Below are positions 17,285-24,913 of a stretch of DNA of 64,000 bases, in pieces. Source of the DNA: Alloyangia pacifica (lineage in GTDB: Bacteria > Pseudomonadota > Alphaproteobacteria > Rhodobacterales > Rhodobacteraceae); assembly GCF_020524285.1 (NCBI RefSeq), contig NZ_JAIVKX010000004.1:124001-188000 (forward strand). The letters run 5' to 3'. The translations under genes were made by a program, and so were the position numbers. Below the pieces are notes generated by a model, which saw nothing but the letters and a program-made list of their open reading frames with translations, made no database searches and was not told where the DNA came from. Numbering within the stretch: position 1 is the stretch's first letter; each line of letters starts with the position of its first letter.

Positions 17285-17713
17285 ATGCCAATTGACTGGA
17301 TTTGGGGCCTGATCGGCGGCCTGCTGATCGGCACCGGGGGGGCCGTCTACCTGCTCGTCAACGGGCGGATCATGGGCGCCTCGGGGATCATCGGCGCGCT
17401 GGTCGACGGATCGGCCGGCGACAGCAAGTGGGAGCGTATCGCCTTCCTCGCCGGGGTCATCCTGCTGCCGATCCTGCTCCTGCCGCTCTACGGCGGCGCG
17501 GTGGACACGCATATCACCGAAAACATCCCCGTGCTGGTCGCCGCCGGCCTGCTGGTCGGCATTGGCACGCGGCTGGCCAACGGCTGCACCTCGGGCCACG
17601 GCGTCTGCGGCATGTCGCGCCTGTCGCTGCGCGGCTTCGTCGCCACCTGCTGCTACATCCTCGCCGGCGGTGTCGGCGTGGTGATCTTCCGCCACCTTCT
17701 GGGAGTGATCTGA
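17285..17713 (+). CDS. pmpA: YeeE/YedE-family membrane protein, first half
   Basis: This 142-residue membrane protein has about four segments and the conserved [23 protein letters not shown] block near residue 95, with the cysteine of NGCTSGHG that is invariant in YeeE/YedE transporters. In larger homologues this motif occurs twice and lines a thiosulfate or sulfur-compound channel. Here the transporter is split into this half and the gene that follows one base later. AAGGA precedes the start. The sulfide operon context supports a role in moving a sulfur species. Confidence 0.82.
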   Translation: MPIDWIWGLIGGLLIGTGGAVYLLVNGRIMGASGIIGALVDGSAGDSKWERIAFLAGVILLPILLLPLYGGAVDTHITENIPVLVAAGLLVGIGTRLANGCTSGHGVCGMSRLSLRGFVATCCYILAGGVGVVIFRHLLGVI

Positions 17714-17714
17714 C

Positions 17715-18167
17715 ATGGGCAATTCCTCTCCGGCCCGCCTCTTCTTCGCCCTCGTCGCCGGCGGTTTCTTCGGCGCGGGCCTGTTCGTCTCGGGCATGAC
17801 CGACACCGCCAAGGTGCAGGGCTGGCTCGACGTCTTCGGCGCCTGGGACCCGACGCTGGCCTTCGTGATGGGCGGCGCGATGATCCCCATGGCGCTGGCC
17901 TGGCTCTTCGCGCGCGGCAAGACCCGCGCCGCGCTCGGCACCCCGCTGCCGCCGCAGCCGGGCACGCAGATCGACCGCAAGCTGGTGATCGGCTCGGTGC
18001 TCTTCGGCATCGGCTGGGGCCTCGCCGGGCTCTGCCCGGGGCCGTCCATCGCCTCGCTCAGCTACGGCGGCGCCGGGCTCTACGTCTTCGTCGCGGCGAT
18101 GCTCACCGGCATGTTCGTGGCCCCGGCCCTGCGCAGGAGACTCGACAAGCCGGTACCGGCGGAATAA
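17715..18167 (+). CDS. pmpB: YeeE/YedE-family membrane protein, second half
   Basis: This 150-residue protein has four predicted membrane segments. It carries GAGLFVSGMTD near residue 20 and the second conserved motif GIGWGLAGLCPGPSI near 103, whose cysteine matches that of the partner. It should form a two-chain unit with the preceding protein. The one-base gap indicates coupled translation. A short tail (RRRLDKPVPAE) faces the cytoplasm. Confidence 0.82.
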   Translation: MGNSSPARLFFALVAGGFFGAGLFVSGMTDTAKVQGWLDVFGAWDPTLAFVMGGAMIPMALAWLFARGKTRAALGTPLPPQPGTQIDRKLVIGSVLFGIGWGLAGLCPGPSIASLSYGGAGLYVFVAAMLTGMFVAPALRRRLDKPVPAE

Positions 18168-18177
18168 CCCGTCTGCC

Positions 18178-18606
18178 ATGGATATGAACCGCATCACCCC
18201 CCGCTACACCGTCTCGCCGCAGATCGCGGTGGAGGATGTCCCCGCCCTTGCCGAGGCCGGCTTCAAGCTGGTCATCTGCAACCGCCCCGATGGCGAAGTG
18301 CCGCCCGAGCTGCAGGCCGAGACCATCGGCGCCGCGGTGCGCGCGGCGGGCATGGAGTTCGCGGTTCTGCCGGTGACCCACGACGGCCTGACCCTCGATC
18401 TCGTCGCCGAACAGGCGGCGCTGATCGAGAACGCGCCGGGGCCGGTCTTTGCCTACTGCCGCTCTGGCACGCGCTGCGCGACGGTCTGGGCGATGGGCCA
18501 GGCGGGCAAGATGCCCACCGATGACATCCTGCTGGCCACCGCCAAGGCGGGCTACTCGCTCGACGGCATGCGCCCGACGCTGAACGCCATCGCAGAGCGC
18601 GGCTGA
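18178..18606 (+). CDS. DUF442/TIGR01244 phosphatase-like sulfur-metabolism protein
   Basis: This 142-residue protein belongs to the beta-lactamase-hydrolase-associated family (TIGR01244/DUF442). It has a cysteine phosphatase-type loop, YCRSGTRC near residue 99, with Cys and Arg placed as in CX5R enzymes, and the RYTVSPQI start typical of the family. In some bacteria it is fused to the Blh dioxygenase; here it is the last gene of the same operon. It probably handles a persulfide carried on the loop cysteine, by analogy with rhodanese. Start may be ATG 18178 or 18184. Confidence 0.82.
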   Translation: MDMNRITPRYTVSPQIAVEDVPALAEAGFKLVICNRPDGEVPPELQAETIGAAVRAAGMEFAVLPVTHDGLTLDLVAEQAALIENAPGPVFAYCRSGTRCATVWAMGQAGKMPTDDILLATAKAGYSLDGMRPTLNAIAERG

Positions 18607-18629
18607 GCGCCTGCCACACACGGATCGCA

Positions 18630-18660
18630 AAGGGCTGCCCCTCCGGGCAGCCCTTTTCTT
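18630..18660 (+). terminator. Rho-independent terminator of the sulfide operon
   Basis: GGGCTGCCC at 18632-18640 pairs perfectly with GGGCAGCCC at 18645-18653 around a four-base loop, followed by TTTTCTT. It lies 26 bp past the stop of the DUF442 gene. Confidence 0.92.
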
Positions 18661-18815
18661 GTGTCCGGTCTCCTGCCCGGGCCGCTGCGGTCAAACCGTG
18701 ACTTGCGCGGGAGAAAATCCGCCGCTTCGTCACCCGCGGGCTTCGCAGCAGCGCCCGGCTCTGGCACAGTCGCCGGCAATCAAGACACGGCACATCGAGC
18801 AGAGCAGGCAGCCGG

Positions 18816-19997
18816 ATGACCAGGATCACCCTCCAGCGCAGCGCCGAGCTGCCAGACGACCTGCGCGTCGCGCGCTCGCTGAGCGCGCCGCACCTCGGGC
18901 CGCGGCTTCTGTTCTTCAGCGGCGGCAGCGCGCTCAACAAGGTCTCGCGCGCGCTGAAGCGCTACACCTACAACTCCGCGCATCTGATCACCCCCTTCGA
19001 CAGCGGCGGCAGCTCGCAGGTGCTGCGCGAAGCCTTCGACATGCCCGCCGTGGGAGATCTGCGCAGCCGGCTCATGGCGCTGGCCGATGAAAGCGAGCTC
19101 GGCCAGCCGGACATCTACGCCCTCTTCAGCCACCGCCTGCCCAAGACCGTGCCCAACGCGCCGCTGCGCGCCGAGGTCGAGACAATGCTTGCGGGCCAGC
19201 ACCCGCTGATCAAGGCGGTCTCCGCCCCGATTGGGCTGCTGATCCAGGACCTGCTGCGCGAGTTTCTCGTCGCCGCGCCGATGGATTTCGATTTTCGCGG
19301 CGCCAGCATCGGCAACCTCATCCTCGCCGGCGGCTACCTCGCGCATGGCCGGCAGCTCGAGCCGGTGCTGTTCCTGATGTCGAAGATGGTCGACGTGCGC
19401 GGCACCGTGCGCGCCGTGGTCGACTGCAACCTGCAGCTCGGCGTGGAGCTGGCGGACGGGCGGCAGATCCACGGCCAGCGGCAGATCAGCGGCAAGGAGG
19501 CGGCGCCGATCGACACGCCCATCGCCCGGCTGTTTCTCAGCCAACACGGCAAGGAGGTGCCCACCGGCTCGGTGCCCTTGCCGAAGCGCAACCGCACGCT
19601 GATCCGCAGGGCGGATCTCATCTGCTACTCGCCCGGGAGCCTCTTCTCCTCGGTGATCGCCAACCTGCTGCCTGCGGGGGTCGGCCGCACCATCGCCCGC
19701 TGCGATGTGCCGAAGGTCTATGTCCCCAGCCTCGGCACCGACCCCGAGGCGCTGGGGTTGGGCCTTGCCGACCGCGTCGCCGCGATCCTCGCGCCGCTGC
19801 GTGCGGATGCGGGCATGGAGGTGCCTGCGACGCGGCTGATGACCCATGTGCTCTGCGACAGCTCCGACGACCCGGCGGCCTGCGCCGAGGTCACCGAACG
19901 CCACGGCATCCCCTGCCACCGGCTGCCGCTGGTCGGCGACGAGCCGCAGCGTTACGACCGCGAGCTGGTCTGCGCCGCCCTCGTGTCCATGGTCTGA
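18816..19997 (+). CDS. CofD/YvcK-like protein (GAK-system type)
   Basis: This 393-residue cytoplasmic protein has the CofD fold signatures: LLFFSGGSALNKVSRALKR near residue 31, THLITPFDSGGSSQVLR-like block near 57, and DFRGASIGNLILAGGYL near 158, then a C-terminal nucleotide-fold half with YSPGSLFSSVIANLL near 272. CofD transfers lactyl-phosphate in F420 synthesis, and YvcK binds UDP-sugars in envelope control. The LxxPFDSGGSS form with a long insertion fits the CofD-like protein of the GAK system. No F420 genes and no other GAK partner are near, so the role stays open. Confidence 0.8.
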   Translation: MTRITLQRSAELPDDLRVARSLSAPHLGPRLLFFSGGSALNKVSRALKRYTYNSAHLITPFDSGGSSQVLREAFDMPAVGDLRSRLMALADESELGQPDIYALFSHRLPKTVPNAPLRAEVETMLAGQHPLIKAVSAPIGLLIQDLLREFLVAAPMDFDFRGASIGNLILAGGYLAHGRQLEPVLFLMSKMVDVRGTVRAVVDCNLQLGVELADGRQIHGQRQISGKEAAPIDTPIARLFLSQHGKEVPTGSVPLPKRNRTLIRRADLICYSPGSLFSSVIANLLPAGVGRTIARCDVPKVYVPSLGTDPEALGLGLADRVAAILAPLRADAGMEVPATRLMTHVLCDSSDDPAACAEVTERHGIPCHRLPLVGDEPQRYDRELVCAALVSMV

Positions 19998-20009
19998 GGG
20001 CGGCCCGGT

Positions 20010-21464
20010 TCAGCGGTAGCGCTTCTCGGTCATCTCGAAGGCCCCCAGGTCCAGGTCGCGCCTGAACATCTCGTGGTCCCGGCGCAACCGCGCCACGGCT
20101 TCCTCGGCGAAACAGAGAATGTCGTCGATGAACAGCTTGCCCGGCTCCATCGCCTGCAGGATCGCCGGCTCGATGTCATAATCGAGCTGGCCCAGATCAT
20201 CCGACCGCGCATGGGCCTGCGCCAGCGCACGCCCGCAGGCGAAGGCATAGCGCTTCCACTCCTTCTTCGACAGATCGTCGAGATCGGCGTCGTTGCGGAA
20301 CGGCGCGCGCTCGCGCGACATGAAGCTCTCGCCCTCGATCTCGACGTTGCCGTAGAAGACATCGCCTTGTGCGAGGTGCACCGCCTGGCCGTGGGCGATG
20401 CGGTCGCCCTGGTCCCCGGCATCGAAGTCATGCGCGGGCACAAGCCCCTCGAGCGCCGAGCGCCGCGCCTTCTTGAACTCGATGATGATGTCGTCGCGGG
20501 CGCCGCCGGTCGGACCTTCGAGCAGCACGTAATAGCGCGGCAGGCCCAGCGAGGCGGTCCCCTGCCCGTGCCGCATCGCCACGTCCTTGACCTTCAGCGG
20601 ACCGTGGCGGCCGCCCGCCTCAATGCCGTTCTGCCCGGCCAGCAACTTCACCAGCTTCTGAAACTCCTCGACGCGGCTGCTCACCGGGGTCAGCTCCTCG
20701 TTGGCACGGAAGCCGCGACCGGTCTCGTCGAGGTAGCGCTTTGCGAGCCACTTCTCGCGCGAGCGCCCGGCCTTGCCGAAGATCGGCCGGATGATCTTCG
20801 GGCAATTGTCTTCGCGCATCTCGACGTTCAGCTCGGTGTTGTGCTCTGCGTAGAAGGCCATGCCCTCGCGGTACCCCTTGAGGAACTTCTTGGCGATCTT
20901 GCGCTGCTTCTTGCGGCCCAGCCCGCCCTCGACCTCGGCGGCGATCATGAAGCCCGCGGCACCGCGCTTGAGGTCCCAGATGAACGGCGCGTAGATCACG
21001 TCGTCGAAGTCGTTCACCCCGAAGATCGGCACGTTGTCGGCATTGGGCATGACGCCGAAATTGTCCGGGTGCACGTCACCCAAGCAAAGCACCGTGGGCA
21101 TGCGCGCATCATCCCCCGCCATGTCGCGGTGGAACAGCAGCGAGGTGCCGCGGAAGAAAGAGAAGAAGGACTCCGAGAGCACGCGGAACTTCTCGTCCGC
21201 CCCCGCCGCCTTCTGGTCGATACGCACCATGTGGTCCTCGATGATCGTGCTGCGCACGTGCAGGCGCCGCGCCTGCCCCGTCAGGTCGCGCGGGCGGAAC
21301 ACCGCCGCCTCGTCGTCAACCCGGCGGGAGAGCCGCGCGTAATCCGCGGTGCGGCGGCGCATCTCACCGACCGGCTTGGCCGCGCCCGACTTCGGGGCCT
21401 GTTTCGAGGTGGTCTTCGAGCCCCGCTTATCTGCGTCCGGCTTGGCTTTCTGCGTCGTGCTCAT
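20010..21464 (-). CDS. DUF2252 family protein
   Basis: This 484-residue protein starts at ATG 21464 behind GGAGGACAAG; an in-frame start 33 bases upstream is less likely. After a basic, Lys/Ala-rich N-terminus (residues 1-30) it has DUF2252 landmarks: FFRGTSLLFHRDMA near 103, LCLGDVHPDNFGV near 125, GVNDFDDVIYAPFIWDLKR near 150, RARSDDLGQLDYDI-like block near 425. These resemble kinase-like folds, with the DxHxxNF loop and a downstream NDFDD acidic motif, so a phosphotransfer role is plausible but unproven. It converges on the CofD-like gene with 12 bp between stops. Confidence 0.85.
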   Translation of the reverse strand: MSTTQKAKPDADKRGSKTTSKQAPKSGAAKPVGEMRRRTADYARLSRRVDDEAAVFRPRDLTGQARRLHVRSTIIEDHMVRIDQKAAGADEKFRVLSESFFSFFRGTSLLFHRDMAGDDARMPTVLCLGDVHPDNFGVMPNADNVPIFGVNDFDDVIYAPFIWDLKRGAAGFMIAAEVEGGLGRKKQRKIAKKFLKGYREGMAFYAEHNTELNVEMREDNCPKIIRPIFGKAGRSREKWLAKRYLDETGRGFRANEELTPVSSRVEEFQKLVKLLAGQNGIEAGGRHGPLKVKDVAMRHGQGTASLGLPRYYVLLEGPTGGARDDIIIEFKKARRSALEGLVPAHDFDAGDQGDRIAHGQAVHLAQGDVFYGNVEIEGESFMSRERAPFRNDADLDDLSKKEWKRYAFACGRALAQAHARSDDLGQLDYDIEPAILQAMEPGKLFIDDILCFAEEAVARLRRDHEMFRRDLDLGAFEMTEKRYR

Positions 21465-21971
21465 CTTGTCCTCCGTGCGCTTCGGTTGCTCCTCCAACCG
21501 GCAGCGGGCCGCACGGGTTCCACGAACCGCGCTCCGGCAGAGTTCCGCCGGAAAAAGATGTTTATCGAATGTATGATATTATTCCGGGCATTTCCGGTAC
21601 CCTGATCCCGTTATCCGGTCTGAAAATCTTTCGAATCAAACGTTTTACCCAAGTTCCCGTTGCCGCTGTGCCCCTCGCCAGACCCCGACCAGCCATGTGA
21701 GCAAGCCGCTCGGACAGGTAACGAGGGGGGCAAGATTTCAAGGGTGGACCCATTTGACTGCAGCCTGTTGCGAAGACACCATTTCAAAGGACGTCCGGCG
21801 CCGCCGGAACTTCCCGGCTCCCGCGCCTTCTGGACGATCTGTCGCGCATCAGGCCGCCTTTCCTCTCGTTCCTCTCCATCACATCGCCCCGGTGTGCGCG
21901 CATCGCGCAGCGACCGGCTCCGGGGCACGCCCGCGCGCAGCCTGCGCGCCCATCCGCAAGGAGACGACACC
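21465..21971. other. Divergent intergenic region, about 500 bp
   Basis: The gap separates the leftward DUF2252 gene and the rightward GlsB-like gene and should contain both promoters. The part at 21555-21600 is AT-rich and is a likely promoter region for the DUF2252 gene. I see no coding frame with family features and no RNA gene that I can support. Confidence 0.45.
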
Positions 21972-22325
21972 ATGAGACCGTTTCACATCCTCGCCGCCGC
22001 CACCCTGACGGCCGCCCCCGCGCTCGCGCAGGACGCGGCCGGAGATGCCATGGCCAGCGGCGGCAACGCGCTGGTCGGGCTGATCGTCACCCTGATCATC
22101 GGCGCCATCGTCGGCTGGCTCGCCAGCGTCATCATGAAGGGCGGCGGCTCGGGCCTCGTGATGGACATCATCCTCGGCATCGGCGGCGCGCTCGTCGCGG
22201 GCTGGCTTTTCCCGCTGATCGGCGTGTCCTTCGGCGCCGGGCTGATCCCCTCGATCATCGCCGCGGTGATCGGCGCCATCATCCTCATTCTCGTTGTCCG
22301 CCTGCTGCGCGGCGCGGCCCGCTGA
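21972..22325 (+). CDS. GlsB/YeaQ/YmgE-family membrane protein with signal peptide
   Basis: This 117-residue protein starts at ATG 21972 behind AAGGAG. An N-terminal signal peptide (residues 1-20, ending ALA-QD) precedes the three-segment GlsB/YeaQ domain: LVGLIVTLIIGAIVGWLAS near 34, a GGGSGLVMDIILGIGGALVAG-type block near 57 and a last hydrophobic helix. Family members are small stress-induced inner-membrane proteins of unknown mechanism, usually about 80 residues, so the added signal-like region is noteworthy. It begins a rightward run of envelope proteins. Confidence 0.8.
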   Translation: MRPFHILAAATLTAAPALAQDAAGDAMASGGNALVGLIVTLIIGAIVGWLASVIMKGGGSGLVMDIILGIGGALVAGWLFPLIGVSFGAGLIPSIIAAVIGAIILILVVRLLRGAAR

Positions 22326-22422
22326 GCCCCTGCCTTCGGCGCAGCATTCCGAGGCGCCGGCGGCAAGCTGCCCGCCCCGCTGACAGGGGCACGTTCTTTC
22401 AAACCAAGGGAGACTGACTGAC

Positions 22423-22734
22423 ATGACCCACTTCGACCGACTCGCGAAAGCCGCCTTTGGCCTTGCTGCGCTCGCCGCGCTTGCCGCCTGCGGCGGCTCG
22501 GAAGAGCCCACCGCCGAGATGCGTCCGGCAAGCGAAGCCGAATCCGCCTGCCTGCGCGATGTCGCCACGGCCGCGGGCACCACGGACATCGCCCTGATCA
22601 GCTCCGAGCCCACCGAGACCGGCACCATGGTGAAGGTCCGGGTCGGCGAGGACCGCACCCATTGGGATTGCGTCGCCTATGCCGACGGCACCACCGGCGA
22701 GATCATGGCCGAGCCGCATATGACCGAGGGCTGA
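22423..22734 (+). CDS. Small putative lipoprotein
   Basis: This 103-residue protein has a signal peptide with a lipobox (LAALAAC at about residues 19-25) followed by GGSEEPT, so it should be an outer- or inner-membrane lipoprotein. The mature part holds two cysteines (SACLRDV and HWDCVAYADG) that could form a disulfide and ends in an acidic tail. AAGGGAG precedes the start. I do not know the family beyond its recurring presence in roseobacters. Confidence 0.7.
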   Translation: MTHFDRLAKAAFGLAALAALAACGGSEEPTAEMRPASEAESACLRDVATAAGTTDIALISSEPTETGTMVKVRVGEDRTHWDCVAYADGTTGEIMAEPHMTEG

Positions 22735-22775
22735 TCCGGGCCTGACATGACGGACAGGGCCGACGGACCGGACCG

Positions 22776-23054
22776 ATGCGGACTGCGCTGATCCATGTGC
22801 TGACCCTGCTGCTTTGGGGGCTGACGCTGACCTACCTCGCGGCGCTGGGGCTGTTCATCATCGGGCAGTTCGGCCTTTTCGGGGCCCAGAAGGACCCGCT
22901 TGCGGGCGTCTTCCTGATCCCGCTCGGCCTGCCGTGGAACCGGATGATCGACGGTTTTCCCGAGACCCTCTGGCCCTGGCTCGCGGCGCTCGCGCCGCTG
23001 CTCAACATCCTGCTCGTGGCGCTGCTGCGCCGCGGGCTCTCCCGTTCCGCCTGA
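22776..23054 (+). CDS. Small membrane protein, unknown
   Basis: This 92-residue protein has two to three hydrophobic segments (about residues 5-35 and 66-85) with a loop containing GAQKDPLAGVFLIPLGLPWNR. It follows the lipoprotein gene by 41 bp in the same direction. There is no known function. The composition and codon use fit a real gene. Confidence 0.6.
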   Translation: MRTALIHVLTLLLWGLTLTYLAALGLFIIGQFGLFGAQKDPLAGVFLIPLGLPWNRMIDGFPETLWPWLAALAPLLNILLVALLRRGLSRSA

Positions 23055-23128
23055 CGAGATCCCGACCGACTGATGCCGTGCCGCCTCCCTCCCGCCCCGC
23101 GCCCCGCGCCGCACCACCGAGACGCGCC

Positions 23129-24163
23129 ATGCTGACCCGCCGCCGCCTGCTGCGCGCCGGCGGTGCCGCGCTGGCGCTCGCCCCCATGGCCCCCATGACC
23201 CGGGCGCAGGAATTGCCGCTGGAGATCGACCGCATGGTCCCCGGCGAGTTCACCTGGCACCCCGAACGCGCGCCGCGCGGCCCGGTGGCGGTGATCATCT
23301 CGCTTCCCGAGCAGCGCGTGCACGTCTATCGCAACGGCATCCGCATCGCCGTCTCGACCTGCACCAGCGGCATGGAGGGCCACGAGACCCCCACCGGGGT
23401 GTTCACCGTCCTGCAAAAGGACGTCGACCACCATTCCTCGCTCTACAACAACGCCCCCATGCCCAATATGCAGCGGCTCACCTGGGACGGCATCGCGCTG
23501 CACGCGGGCAACCTGCCGGGCTACCCGGCCTCGCATGGCTGCGTGCGCCTGCCGATCGAGTTCTCGAGGCGGCTCTTCGAGGTCACCCACCTCGGCACGC
23601 CGGTCATCGTGTCGGGCCACAGCAGCGACCCCTGGGAGTTGATCCACCCCGGCTTCGTGCTGGCCCGGCTCAGCGAGGCCGAGCTCGACGGCGCGGTGCG
23701 CGAGCTGGAGGTGCGGCAGCGCCCCTCCGATTGGCCCGATGAATGGGACGAGAGCGACCCCTTCCCGATCACCACCGCGCTGGTCACCTCGCCCGACCGG
23801 CGCATCACCCTGCTGCGCGACGGGCGCGAGGTGCTGACCGAGAGCTTCCTGCTCGACGACGAGCGCCCGCTGGGCGAGCATGTGCTGGTTCTGAGCGCCG
23901 CCGCGCAGGGCCGCCTGCGCTGGCTCGGCGTCACCCACCAGCCCGACCCCGCGCGGCCGCTGCAGCCGGAGTCGAGCATCCTCGACCGGCTGGTGCTAAG
24001 TTCCGCGACCCGCGAGCGGCTGCTCGGCTACGCACACCCCGGGCTGACGCTGGTGATCTCCGACATCGCCGCCACCCCCGACCGCCGCTCGGACCGCGGC
24101 TTCGTCATCATGCAGAGCGGGCTGCTGCGCTCGCCCGAGCCCGAAGAGGCACCCCGGCCATGA
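23129..24163 (+). CDS. L,D-transpeptidase (YkuD domain)
   Basis: This 344-residue exported protein begins with a twin-arginine-like signal (RRRLLRAGG, cleaved near TRAQE). The YkuD catalytic domain (about residues 45-175) contains the active-site block HAGNLPGYPASHGCVRLP with catalytic Cys in SHGCVR. Such enzymes form 3-3 peptidoglycan cross-links or attach proteins to the wall. The C-terminal 150 residues are an uncharacterised extension. The stop overlaps the start of the SH3 gene (ATGA), so both are co-translated and probably act together in the periplasm. The start at 23129 is chosen because it begins the signal peptide. Confidence 0.88.
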   Translation: MLTRRRLLRAGGAALALAPMAPMTRAQELPLEIDRMVPGEFTWHPERAPRGPVAVIISLPEQRVHVYRNGIRIAVSTCTSGMEGHETPTGVFTVLQKDVDHHSSLYNNAPMPNMQRLTWDGIALHAGNLPGYPASHGCVRLPIEFSRRLFEVTHLGTPVIVSGHSSDPWELIHPGFVLARLSEAELDGAVRELEVRQRPSDWPDEWDESDPFPITTALVTSPDRRITLLRDGREVLTESFLLDDERPLGEHVLVLSAAAQGRLRWLGVTHQPDPARPLQPESSILDRLVLSSATRERLLGYAHPGLTLVISDIAATPDRRSDRGFVIMQSGLLRSPEPEEAPRP

Positions 24164-24792
24164 AGCTCTTCCCGCCGCTGCGCGCCCTGCTCGCTGCGCT
24201 GCCTCTCGCGGCCCCGCTGCAGGCGCAACCCGCGCCGGTGCTGCCGCAGACCGATTTCGTCTACGTCACCAGCGAGGGCACGCTGCGAATGCGCGGCGCG
24301 CCCTCGACCGAGGCCCCGGTGATCACCGAGCTCGATCCCGGCGCCCTGCTGCGCAACCTCGGCTGCGTTTCGGACCCGCAGCCCTGGTGCCAACTGCAGA
24401 GCCTCGACGGTGCGCGGGCAGGATGGGTCGCGGCGGGCTATCTCGCGTCCTTCGCCGGGGCCGACCCGGCGGCGCTCGCCAGCCCCGACGTGCCCGCCAC
24501 CGAGATCCGGAACATGGAAATGGGCGGCGGCCTTCTCTACGGCACGCTGCCGCCCGCCGGCATCCTCGATCTCGTCACCAGCGCCCCGGCGGACGAAGCG
24601 GTGACACTCACCCTCGACGCCCCGGGCAATATCGGCCTCGCCGCCTTCGTGCGCCCCGCCACGCTGCTCGCCCGCGGCGATGCCGGAACCCCGGTCACGC
24701 TGGTGCTGCCCGAGGGCGGGGAGCTGCTGCTCCGGCTTGCCGACCGCAGCGGCGCGGGCGGCGACTGGCAACTGAGGATCAGCCTCGACTGA
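24160..24792 (+). CDS. Exported SH3-type protein
   Basis: This 210-residue protein has a signal peptide (residues 1-21, LQAQ) and a bacterial SH3 domain of about 65 residues (DFVYVTSEGTLRMRGAPS through GWVAAGYLA), with two cysteines in the loop (GCVSDPQPWCQ). The second half is a beta-rich domain resembling the C-terminal part of peptidoglycan-associated SH3 proteins. The ATGA overlap with the L,D-transpeptidase gene suggests it binds or guides that enzyme at the cell wall. Confidence 0.8.
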   Translation: MKLFPPLRALLAALPLAAPLQAQPAPVLPQTDFVYVTSEGTLRMRGAPSTEAPVITELDPGALLRNLGCVSDPQPWCQLQSLDGARAGWVAAGYLASFAGADPAALASPDVPATEIRNMEMGGGLLYGTLPPAGILDLVTSAPADEAVTLTLDAPGNIGLAAFVRPATLLARGDAGTPVTLVLPEGGELLLRLADRSGAGGDWQLRISLD

Positions 24793-24913
24793 AGCCGCCC
24801 CGCGCAACACCACCAAGGGTTGACGCAGCGACATCACTCGGAAAGGATCGCCTTGGCGCGCGCCGCGCCCAAGTCGTTTTTCTGCCTGAAATTTTTACGC
24901 CGGATCCCATTCC

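Noticed and set aside
21560-21580. ATGTATGATATTA upstream of the DUF2252 gene as another uronate regulon site
   Set aside because: It matches only part of the TTGTATGATRA core, is not palindromic and has no functional link to uronate genes.
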